NCBI GenBank assembly: GCA_902562285.1
Contig: CACESU010000003.1
Span: 1-64,000 of the forward strand
DNA from: an uncultured Alphaproteobacteria bacterium
GTDB lineage: Bacteria > Pseudomonadota > Alphaproteobacteria > Rhodobacterales > Rhodobacteraceae
DNA length: 64,000 nt
Direction: 5' to 3'
A model generated the notes under the pieces. That model was not told the origin of the DNA. It made no database searches and saw nothing but the letters and a program-made list of their open reading frames with translations. Below are positions 56,693 to 64,000 of this stretch, piece after piece; position 1 is the first letter of the stretch, and each line of letters begins with the position of its first letter. The translations under genes and the position numbers were made by a program.

Positions 56693-59095
56693 CTATTCAT
56701 TTTTAACAAAAATAAAATCCCCAATATCACTACCTGCGTGCACTAGACGTGCATAGATTGGACTTTGATCGGCATTGAGTTTAACTTTATGTTCGATCTT
56801 ATTGAATAACTGTTTTCCTGTTGTTGGGCTGTCTATTTTTCTAAGCTCCTGAAGAAAATAATAAGCAAAAATAGAATGACCATCTTTTCCGGAATCCGAT
56901 ACAGGTTCCAAATTACCGGAAGCCAGTACAGTTCTTCCCCTATGTTGTCTCATTTTTTCTATCCACTCCTCATCAGTAGTATCGTGCATCAGAGAAAGAT
57001 CTAAACCTCTAGTTAAAGAGCCTGCGAAACAGGAATCAGCGACAATCAGAATATGTTTAGCACCAATAGCTTTTAGTGGATCCACAATTTCCGAATTAGC
57101 TATCCAATTGGTTGTATCATAAATGTCCTTCTCTGCATCCACCGGCTGCCAATAGCCCTTATTGATTTCCTCATCTAAATAACCATGACCAGCATAATAA
57201 ATTAACAAATTGTCCTCTGGCCCTAAGTTTTTTCGATATTGATGGATGCTTTTAATTATGTCTCGACGTTTTGCATTCAAAATTAGCTTGGAATTAAAGT
57301 TGAAATGCTCTTTTAAGATGAAGCCGACCTGACGAGCATCATTTTCAGCATTTTTCAAATCATCTAATTTTTCATAATTATTATTACCTATTACTAAGGC
57401 ATGATAGCGACCATATTTATCGATATCAGTAACTTCGTCCGGTTCTGCTCTATTTTTTTCCAATGAAGCCTTTCTTTCTTCATTTATTGAAAAATCATTT
57501 TTTTCTTTGAAACATGGATCATAAATAGAGAATACTGATATATCTTTCAGTGCAAGCCCTTTTTCATTCCACTCTTCTGCCTTCTTTTCATTCTTTGGGG
57601 TACCACCCTTACCGAATTCATAAAATTCACTAAGTTCCAAGTGGGCAGGAGCAAAATTGTTGTTCGCCGCTTTTTCATAATATTGAAATGCTAGATCAAG
57701 ATCTCTTCTTACTCCTCGACCCTCTTCATATTGTTTACCTAAATCAAATAGAGACCTTGAAAAATCTTTCTGTATTTCTAAGGCTTGCTTATTCAAATCA
57801 ATAGATTTACTGGGATCACGATGCTCGTCCGGACCGTCTCGAAATATCCTCGCTAAATTATTATATGCTCTTGGGTTTTCAGCAAGGGATATAGCTTTGG
57901 AATAATATTCAATTGCTTTATTATAGTTGACAGCGGTGGCAAACCCAAATTCATAAAAACATCCTACATTATTTGCAGAATCAGAATGAAAGTCAGCCTG
58001 TTTAAGGTAATGTTTTAAAGCCTCTTCCTTATTTATCTCTACACCCACTCCTATGTCCAACCTTTTGGCCATCTCAAAAACTGAAGTATTATCACCTTGC
58101 TCAGCTGCCAATTTATACCACTTAAAAGCTTTTTCATCGTCTTTCTTTCTTTGATCGAAAGTACCTGAATAAATATCTGCCAGTAATCGCATAGCACCTC
58201 TATTTTTTGATTTTGCAGATTTTTCAGCGTTCTCTACTGCTGAATCCAAATCCGTTGATTTATTTGGCACCTGCCCACGGGTAAACATCAGGGCTATAGA
58301 ATAATATGCTTCATCACTGCCCTGCTTTGCAGAATCCAAGAATAATTGGTAGGCTTCCTTAAAATTTTTTTCGTTATAAAAAAAAAGACCAAGCATGAAT
58401 TGACCAAAACTATCACCAGTTCCTGCCGCTTGAGTAAAGAATTTCATAGCCTTGTCGGCATCTTTTTTGACACCCAAACCAAAATAGTAAATCCTGCCAA
58501 GTCTAGTCAAAGCTGGATTAATACCAACATTCTGTTTTCTCGTTCCATCGAGGGATTTTTGATATTTTCTCCTAGCCTCAACAATATTCTTCTCAGTACC
58601 TAATCCAAACTCAAGAAAATAACCCAATTTAAATAAAGCTTCCACGTTACCTTGACGGGCAGCCTTTTGATACCACTTAAGCGCCTCTTCATAACTGTGC
58701 TTGGTTCCTATTCCACCCTCATATAAGTTACCCAGTCTAACCTGAGCTTGTTCATTGCCTTGGCTTGCTGCTAGCTTAAAATATGTGTAAGCCTTTTCGT
58801 AATCCTGTTTAAGAAATTTGCCATCTAAATAAACTTGCGCAATTAAAGTTTGGGACACAGGATCACCTTGTTCTGCTCTGTCCCGATGAATTTCTAAGGG
58901 TTTTTTTTCGAGGTATTCACACTTTTCTTTTAACAGAATTGAACTATTTAAGTTTTCACTAATGCGGAGGTCGCTTGTATTGGGGTTATTAATTAAGAAT
59001 GGACAATCATTTTCTGGATCACCGAGGACAGGAGTGGTCATTAATGTCAAAACAACAACAAAAAAAAGACTACTAGTCAGAATTCTGATTCCCAT
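56693..59095 (-). CDS. Sel1-repeat protein with C-terminal caspase-like domain
   Basis: About 800 residues. Signal peptide GIRILTSSLFFVVVLTLMTTPVLGDP, then more than ten Sel1-type repeats (YEKAYTYFKLAASQGNEQAQ, YEEALKWYQKAARQGNVEAL and so on), and a C-terminal peptidase C14/caspase-like domain (RYHALVIGNNNYEKLDDL). The catalytic dyad is visible: His in IYYAGHG and Cys in VADSCFAG (Cys about 111 residues from the end). Start set at ATG 59095 because AGGAG lies nine bases upstream and it gives a clean signal peptide; the track start adds 21 residues without support. A periplasmic caspase-like protease or scaffold is expected. Divergent from the Hxs genes. Confidence 0.88.
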   Translation of the reverse strand: MGIRILTSSLFFVVVLTLMTTPVLGDPENDCPFLINNPNTSDLRISENLNSSILLKEKCEYLEKKPLEIHRDRAEQGDPVSQTLIAQVYLDGKFLKQDYEKAYTYFKLAASQGNEQAQVRLGNLYEGGIGTKHSYEEALKWYQKAARQGNVEALFKLGYFLEFGLGTEKNIVEARRKYQKSLDGTRKQNVGINPALTRLGRIYYFGLGVKKDADKAMKFFTQAAGTGDSFGQFMLGLFFYNEKNFKEAYQLFLDSAKQGSDEAYYSIALMFTRGQVPNKSTDLDSAVENAEKSAKSKNRGAMRLLADIYSGTFDQRKKDDEKAFKWYKLAAEQGDNTSVFEMAKRLDIGVGVEINKEEALKHYLKQADFHSDSANNVGCFYEFGFATAVNYNKAIEYYSKAISLAENPRAYNNLARIFRDGPDEHRDPSKSIDLNKQALEIQKDFSRSLFDLGKQYEEGRGVRRDLDLAFQYYEKAANNNFAPAHLELSEFYEFGKGGTPKNEKKAEEWNEKGLALKDISVFSIYDPCFKEKNDFSINEERKASLEKNRAEPDEVTDIDKYGRYHALVIGNNNYEKLDDLKNAENDARQVGFILKEHFNFNSKLILNAKRRDIIKSIHQYRKNLGPEDNLLIYYAGHGYLDEEINKGYWQPVDAEKDIYDTTNWIANSEIVDPLKAIGAKHILIVADSCFAGSLTRGLDLSLMHDTTDEEWIEKMRQHRGRTVLASGNLEPVSDSGKDGHSIFAYYFLQELRKIDSPTTGKQLFNKIEHKVKLNADQSPIYARLVHAGSDIGDFIFVKNE

Positions 59096-59159
59096 CACAG
59101 CACTCCTAAAGTCAACAAATCTATTCAAACATGAACATCGTTTTAGCACCAAGATCAAT

Positions 59160-59429
59160 CAAATTTATTCGAAAAAAATCCTGAAGTCAAAAACCAAAAT
59201 CATATGCCAACTTTTATTTAAATATATATTAGATCGTTCAAGTAACCCATAGGCATTTTTCCCTTGCGCATCAAAATACATATTTCCTATATTAAATACC
59301 AAAATCACAAGATTATTGCATAACGATTGTTTTTATGAATAATTTACTTTTAGTTTCATTGTTTGAGAAAAATGAATTACCAGATTAAACATTTTATACG
59401 TAAAACCTTTAAGGGATTTCATATCACTG
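59160..59429. promoter_or_regulatory. Divergent promoter region between the caspase-like gene and hxsB
   Basis: About 330 bases separate the two starts. AT-rich with runs that could form -10 boxes in both directions; I cannot assign exact promoters. The shared region suggests joint regulation. No HxsD-sized frame is found here. Confidence 0.4.
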
Positions 59430-60839
59430 ATGGATATCATACCCTTTAAAACCTTTTCACTTGGCGAAAGGATGCTGGTGACAAACGATGCTGGCAACTT
59501 CTTTTTTGGATCTAGTGAAATAGTTCAAAGACTAAAAGAAAATTCCATTGAACCATTTTTTGAAAGATTTCTCTTTAAGAAAAACTTTGCCTTTAATAAT
59601 AAGAATAGCCTCGAGTATTCCTCCTATGCATTTAACTCTGCCCTTAGAAGATTAACCCCCAATAAATTAAAATATATACTTGTGATCCCAACATTACGAT
59701 GTGACTTGAGTTGCACTTATTGTCAAGTATCTAGAGCTAGCATTAAGGCAAAAAGCTTTGACTGGTGTGATGAAACAGTCGATCGGTTCATTGATTTCGT
59801 AAATGAATATGCAGATACAGAATTAAAGATAGAATTCCAGGGAGGGGAACCTACCTTACGACTCGATTTAATAAAAAAGATTGTCGATGAGGTTTCAAAA
59901 ATTCGACCCTCCTCAACATTCATAATTTGTACCAATCTTCAAAATTATTCTAAAGAATTAAAAAATATTTTGCACAATAAAAATGTCCAGATCAGCACTT
60001 CATTAGACGGTAGCAAGAAACTCCATACCCAAAATAGAACAAAGAAAATGACTTCAACTGAAAAATTCTTCACCAATTTGAGAGAAGTAATTAAAGATAT
60101 TGGCCATCATCGAGTAAGTGCGCTACCAACCATTTCTGATTTTGATCAAATAATGGATGTCATTAAAACATACCACTCAATGGGATTGAATGAGGTTTTC
60201 TTAAGGCCGGTTAATTATCAAGGTTTTGCACGGAAAAAGCATAAGGAAAGTAAGAATGACGTCGAAAAATGGATTAAGGCTTATTGTAAAGCTATAGATT
60301 ACATAATTGAACATAATGAGACTGAAGATCAAAAGATCATTGAGACAAATTTAGCTATACACCTGAGAAGAATATTTCATCCTGGTCAAAATGGTTATGT
60401 CGATTTACGATCTCCAAATCCAGTCGCCCAAGATTACTTGGTTATCAACTATGATGGGTCATTCTATCCTACTGATGAAGCACGGATGCTCACGCGCATT
60501 GGTTTGATTGATTTACGGATAGGCTCAATTAAAGATGGGATGGATCTAGAAAAGATAAATTCTTTAAATCAGGCACAAGATAATAAAAATGATAAAGCCT
60601 GCAAAAATTGTGCCTTACAACCTTTTTGTGGTGTAGACATTATTGACAAAATAAGTAGATATCAAACGGTTGATTATCCTACAGAAAAAACCTATTTCTG
60701 TCAGTTTCACATGGCAGTTTTCACAAAAATATTTGATTTGTTTTCAAAAGGTGACATCAGATTCCTAAAGACAGCATCCCTGCATCTTGGAGGAACCTAT
60801 GCACTTAGTCCAGCATTAGCAGGCTTTAATTGTGATTGA
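59430..60839 (+). CDS. hxsB: His-Xaa-Ser system radical SAM maturase HxsB
   Basis: 469-residue radical SAM/SPASM enzyme. The N-terminus (GERMLVTNDAGNFFFGSSEIVQRL) has the pattern of the HxsB family. The [4Fe-4S] motif CDLSCTYC lies at residues 91-98, followed by EFQGGEPTLR. A C-terminal SPASM-type cluster region (CKNCALQPFCGVD) probably binds auxiliary iron-sulfur clusters. It is expected to modify the repeat region of HxsA together with HxsC. The stop overlaps the GTG start of hxsC by eight bases. Confidence 0.88.
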   Translation: MDIIPFKTFSLGERMLVTNDAGNFFFGSSEIVQRLKENSIEPFFERFLFKKNFAFNNKNSLEYSSYAFNSALRRLTPNKLKYILVIPTLRCDLSCTYCQVSRASIKAKSFDWCDETVDRFIDFVNEYADTELKIEFQGGEPTLRLDLIKKIVDEVSKIRPSSTFIICTNLQNYSKELKNILHNKNVQISTSLDGSKKLHTQNRTKKMTSTEKFFTNLREVIKDIGHHRVSALPTISDFDQIMDVIKTYHSMGLNEVFLRPVNYQGFARKKHKESKNDVEKWIKAYCKAIDYIIEHNETEDQKIIETNLAIHLRRIFHPGQNGYVDLRSPNPVAQDYLVINYDGSFYPTDEARMLTRIGLIDLRIGSIKDGMDLEKINSLNQAQDNKNDKACKNCALQPFCGVDIIDKISRYQTVDYPTEKTYFCQFHMAVFTKIFDLFSKGDIRFLKTASLHLGGTYALSPALAGFNCD

Positions 60840-61938
60840 TCTAAATATAAACTTGGATCTCCTAGAAGGAGCATCTTCCCCGATTGTAGTAAAATTAGCT
60901 GATCTTACCAAAGGCTGCAAAAAAAAACCTGACATGGTTAAAGTTAGATGCAGCCCGAACCGATCCATTTTTGGAAATTGGTGCTCCGGAGAGGAAGAAG
61001 TTAGTATTGGCTTCTCTCCAAAATTTAATATTGAAGAAGGCGAAATTTGGTTGATTTTCCCTGCGGAAAATAAAGCAAAAAGATTTTTTCGACCCTCATC
61101 AAATTCTAACACCCTATTATTTACTGAACGGTGTGATCAAAAGTGTATTATGTGCTCCCAACCTCCAAAGAATAAAGATTACCTTTATTGGGACCTTTAC
61201 TTCTCAGCTTTGAAAGAACTACCAAACAAGACTTTCTTCGGAATATCCGGCGGTGAACCCTTACTAGAAAAAGAACAACTTTTTGAACTTCTCAGAAAGG
61301 TCATTTCAATTCGGCCAGATCTCAAATTCCATATTCTAACTAATGCCCAGCATTTTAGCTCTGATGACATTTCAGAGCTGACCTCACTAAATAAAAATAT
61401 ATTGTGGGGGATACCACTTTATTCTACGAACGATGCAATACATGATAAAATAGTTGGCAAGAAAGGAGCTTTTGAAAATCTTCTTGGAAGCATGACCGTC
61501 CTCTATCAATCAGGGGCACAAATCGAATTAAGAACAGTACTGCTACAACAGAATGTCGGATACCTCAGTCATATTGTAAATTTTATTGCAGATAAAATGC
61601 CTTGGATTTCCTATTGGGCACTTATGCAACTTGAACCAATTGGATTTGCAAGAATTGAATTTTTAGAAAAATTTTACGATCACTCACAGAATTTTGAACT
61701 AGTTAAATTAGCTTTGGACTCTGCCAAAATCAGGGGAGTAACGACAAAGCTTTATAATTTCCCTTCTTGCACAGTCAACAAACCCTATCGAGAATTGTCC
61801 AATAAATCTATTTCCGATTGGAAAAATAAATTCCTTGACATATGTTCTGGATGTAAAGAAAAACAACATTGCTCTGGATTTTTTGAATGGTATAATCATA
61901 CTATTGGATATCAGAACTTGGGAACAAAATACCTATGA
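60832..61938 (+). CDS. hxsC: His-Xaa-Ser system radical SAM maturase HxsC
   Basis: 368-residue second radical SAM enzyme. CDQKCIMCSQPPK at about residues 101-108 is the cluster motif, FGISGGEPLLEKEQL follows, and the C-terminal Cys group is CSGCKEKQHCSGFF. The about 100-residue N-terminal extension before the radical SAM core fits HxsC. Start is GTG overlapping hxsB; the stop overlaps the hxsA ATG (ATGA). The tight overlaps imply a fixed stoichiometry of HxsB, HxsC and HxsA. Confidence 0.87.
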   Translation: MIDLNINLDLLEGASSPIVVKLADLTKGCKKKPDMVKVRCSPNRSIFGNWCSGEEEVSIGFSPKFNIEEGEIWLIFPAENKAKRFFRPSSNSNTLLFTERCDQKCIMCSQPPKNKDYLYWDLYFSALKELPNKTFFGISGGEPLLEKEQLFELLRKVISIRPDLKFHILTNAQHFSSDDISELTSLNKNILWGIPLYSTNDAIHDKIVGKKGAFENLLGSMTVLYQSGAQIELRTVLLQQNVGYLSHIVNFIADKMPWISYWALMQLEPIGFARIEFLEKFYDHSQNFELVKLALDSAKIRGVTTKLYNFPSCTVNKPYRELSNKSISDWKNKFLDICSGCKEKQHCSGFFEWYNHTIGYQNLGTKYL

Positions 61939-62441
61939 AGTTTTTCTTAATACCTTCACTTTTTGCTGCTGGATTGGGATCAAATATAGACAATGCAGAA
62001 AATACAGTAAAAGAAAATAAAGCAATAGAAAATCCAGATGAACAGGCATCAATTTTAAATTATCGGCTCCCTTTTGTTCTGGCTGGCCATTCATCGCACT
62101 CTAGTCATGCAAGTCACGGGAGTCATGGAAGTCATCGTAGCAGCAGTACTGGAAGCAACCCTTCATACTCCAGCCCTAGCCCCTCAACTCCTGGCAATTC
62201 AACAACTCCTGAAGGCATTCTACCAAAAATTAAACCCAATTCTGCAGATTATTCAGCCCTAGTCTTAGAAATTCAAACTTGCCTCCAAATTTTTAACTAT
62301 TACTTTGGTCCTTTAGATGGAATTTTGGGATCAAAAACTAAGCAAGCTATTGCAGAAGCACAAAAACAAAATAACATGACCGTGACTGGGACATTGGACA
62401 TGGAATTTATAAAACGATGCCGCGTTTCATTAAAAAATTGA
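61935..62441 (+). CDS. hxsA: His-Xaa-Ser repeat protein HxsA
   Basis: 168 residues: short hydrophobic N-terminus (FFLIPSLFAAGLGS), a linker, six consecutive HxS triplets (HSSHSSHASHGSHGSHRS) near residues 52-69, a Ser/Pro/Thr-rich spacer, and a C-terminal PG_binding_1 domain (LEIQTCLQIFNYYFGPLDGILGSKTKQAIAEAQ). The HxS stretch is the presumed target of HxsB and HxsC; the C-terminal domain would hold the product at the cell wall. The modification is not known to me. Confidence 0.88.
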   Translation: MKFFLIPSLFAAGLGSNIDNAENTVKENKAIENPDEQASILNYRLPFVLAGHSSHSSHASHGSHGSHRSSSTGSNPSYSSPSPSTPGNSTTPEGILPKIKPNSADYSALVLEIQTCLQIFNYYFGPLDGILGSKTKQAIAEAQKQNNMTVTGTLDMEFIKRCRVSLKN

Positions 62442-62463
62442 TAGCGATTGGTGGCTAGTTTAA

Positions 62464-62880
62464 ATGTTTAAATTACTACCTGCGAAAAAACTACCAAAAA
62501 TAAACCAAATTCTGCTCTTCATTTTCGTTGCGATAGTGTTTTTTGTTATTGGCGCTTCTTGGAAGCTTCCATACCAATATACCTTGATGCAACTTTATCA
62601 AAAGAGTTACGCAGAACTCGTATTCAAGTGCGACAATGTTATGAAAGAGCACTACATTTCAAAAGCTAAATTAATGAACCAAGGTAACGAACAAAACTTA
62701 AAGGAATTATGGTCAAGTGAATTGGGCTTAGTTGAATGTCATCGTTATGACAAATTAAGAAAAAAATTGGTATGGTACGGCTTAACCGAAAATGAATTAG
62801 CAATGATGGGGTTAAAGGCCATTGAAATAAACAAGGCTGATTTGCGAAAAATAGTGGTGACACATGAAATTAACGATTAG
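62464..62880 (+). CDS. Small membrane protein of the Hxs cluster (TIGR03982-like)
   Basis: 138 residues: one N-terminal membrane helix (QILLFIFVAIVFFVIGASW) and a soluble, probably periplasmic, helical domain with Cys in VFKCDNVM and VECHRYDKLRKKL. Placement and size fit the small protein family named for Hxs clusters (TIGR03982), recalled rather than checked. It overlaps the MauG-like gene by 17 bases, so the two are coupled and may form a complex. Confidence 0.65.
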   Translation: MFKLLPAKKLPKINQILLFIFVAIVFFVIGASWKLPYQYTLMQLYQKSYAELVFKCDNVMKEHYISKAKLMNQGNEQNLKELWSSELGLVECHRYDKLRKKLVWYGLTENELAMMGLKAIEINKADLRKIVVTHEIND

Positions 62881-64000
62881 CTTTCTCCTCTTTTTTCTTT
62901 CCTTCAACAGTTTTCTGCTAGGCTCAGCTCTTGAAGAATCCTTACTACGTGAAGCAGCGGAAAAAGATGGCTACTTACCCGCCGAGAAGGTAAATTTGCC
63001 ATTTGATTCGACCAAAAGTGCCATCGGCAAGAAACTTTTTGAATCAAGTACTTTAAGTTTCAATAGTGACATGAATTGTCAGACTTGCCATTTACCACAA
63101 TTTTCTTCAGGAGATGGATTGTCAAATGCCATAGGAACGGACGGAGCAGGTCACGGTTTGAAAAGGCTTATGTCGGGCGGACAGATAGTCCCCAGAAACA
63201 CATTACCCCTATGGGGAAGGGGAGGCCTGGGTTTCAAGACTTTTTTTTGGGATGGCAAGGTGGAAAAAATTTCTGAGAAGATTCTAAGCCAGTTTGGAGA
63301 AAACCCACCAAGTAGTGATCCATTAATAACAGCGGTTCATTTGCCGTTCGTAGAAATTCGTGAAATGATTAGGAATGATGTGGAGATAGATGAAGAATAT
63401 AAGACTGAGAGCCTTGAAAGTGCTTTCACCATTCTAGATGATCTCGTCAAACGAATAAGTAAGAGCTCCCTTGGATTAGAGTTAGCCAAGGCCTACAACA
63501 AAAGAATTGAAGATCTTCAGTTCCTCGATATTGCAAATTCAATTAGCCACCACATAAGAGACGCGTTCAGTCTAAAACAGAGCAAATTTTCCCTCTTTTT
63601 TACAAAAAAGAGTAATTTAACTGATGATGAACTTGAAGGAGGGTTAATTTTTTATGGAAAAGGGAAATGCTCAAACTGTCATTCCGGATCACATTTCAGT
63701 GATTTCAAATTTCACAACATAGTACTTCCTCAATTTGGATTTGGGAAAAATGGATTTGGGATTGATTATGGAAGATTTAATGTTACCAAAGATTACAATG
63801 ATCTTTATAAATTTAGAACACCACCTTTAGCAAACGTTAAGAAAACAGGCCCATACGGGCATTCAGGTTCGATGAAAACATTAAATGATGTTATTGCCGG
63901 ACACTTTGATCCGTTGAGATTTTTTAACACACAGAAACTTGATCCTATAAGAAGAAGAGAATTATTTAACAGAATACAGATGACAGCAAACCAACCAAAC
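62864..64000 (+). CDS. Diheme MauG/cytochrome c peroxidase-like protein (cut by window edge)
   Basis: Open from ATG 62864 to the last base, 379 codons with no stop, so the 3' end lies outside; the ORF track omitted it. Signal peptide KLTISFLLFFLSFNSFLLGSA. Two c-type heme motifs: CQTCH at residues 72-76 and CSNCH at 269-273. Family patterns include LFESSTLSFNSDMNCQTCH, RNTLPLWGRGG, FRTPPLANVKKTGPYGHSG. MauG-type enzymes oxidise protein side chains using a high-valent diheme state, so this is probably a periplasmic partner acting on HxsA. It starts inside the preceding gene. Confidence 0.88.
   Translation, partial: MKLTISFLLFFLSFNSFLLGSALEESLLREAAEKDGYLPAEKVNLPFDSTKSAIGKKLFESSTLSFNSDMNCQTCHLPQFSSGDGLSNAIGTDGAGHGLKRLMSGGQIVPRNTLPLWGRGGLGFKTFFWDGKVEKISEKILSQFGENPPSSDPLITAVHLPFVEIREMIRNDVEIDEEYKTESLESAFTILDDLVKRISKSSLGLELAKAYNKRIEDLQFLDIANSISHHIRDAFSLKQSKFSLFFTKKSNLTDDELEGGLIFYGKGKCSNCHSGSHFSDFKFHNIVLPQFGFGKNGFGIDYGRFNVTKDYNDLYKFRTPPLANVKKTGPYGHSGSMKTLNDVIAGHFDPLRFFNTQKLDPIRRRELFNRIQMTANQPN

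Noticed and set aside
62074-62262. 62-residue plus-strand ORF over the HxS repeat
   Set aside because: Out-of-frame reading of hxsA.
63076-63276. 66-residue plus-strand ORF from the track
   Set aside because: Shadow of the MauG-like gene, which is open in another frame from 62864 to the window end with signal peptide and two heme motifs.

Overview
The window is one stretch of an AT-rich bacterial chromosome. The gene order points to a marine alphaproteobacterium: dnaB-alr at the left edge, der beside a BamB-like and a YfgM-like gene, and Mth938-like-secF-secD-yajC in one run. Low GC, short spacers and frequent TTG/GTG starts suggest a streamlined ocean lineage of the AEGEAN-169/HIMB59 or related type. 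That placement is inference from style and synteny; there is no rRNA here to test it.

Layout. 1-8.6 kb is housekeeping: dnaB (cut by the window edge), alr, an Mla-type lipid ABC pair (mlaE and an mlaF with a disturbed 5' end), cvpA, a degenerate SDR, then der, a BamB-like gene and a YfgM-like gene on the minus strand. 8.8-18.6 kb holds an RND efflux pair, an Atm1-like ABC exporter, a LysM protein, a LOG-family gene, a RarD/EamA-like transporter and an Fe/Mn superoxide dismutase. 18.7-22 kb is the Sec accessory operon. 23.4-31.3 kb has an acyl-CoA/oxalyl-CoA synthetase, a ketopantoate-reductase family gene and a 1770-residue repeat protein. 31.3-47.6 kb is mostly catabolic: a proline-racemase family enzyme, thioesterases, ung, an FAD amine oxidase, a divergent amino-acid ABC transporter cluster with a 2-oxoglutarate oxygenase, AhpD-like proteins and a class V aminotransferase, then a desaturase, XdhC and a MobA-like protein. 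47.6-51.3 kb carries sugar-modification genes and a PfkB-family kinase. 51.5-55.0 kb is a visibly more GC-rich module, mcl and mtkA-mtkB, that would activate malate to malyl-CoA and split it to glyoxylate and acetyl-CoA.

At 55.56-55.64 kb lies a tRNA-Phe(GAA)-like sequence whose 5' acceptor strand is lost. It sits directly beside a tyrosine integrase and is flanked by two pairs of 8-bp repeats spaced 11 bp apart, so it looks like an attachment site. Everything to its right appears to be an integrated island. The island carries a Sel1-repeat/caspase-like protein and, divergent from it, a His-Xaa-Ser (Hxs) peptide-modification system: hxsB and hxsC (two radical SAM enzymes), hxsA (peptidoglycan-binding protein with six HxS repeats), a small membrane protein, and a diheme MauG-like protein that runs off the right edge. 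This cluster is the most interesting part of the window. The family is named in databases, but its chemistry and role are, as far as I know, undetermined.
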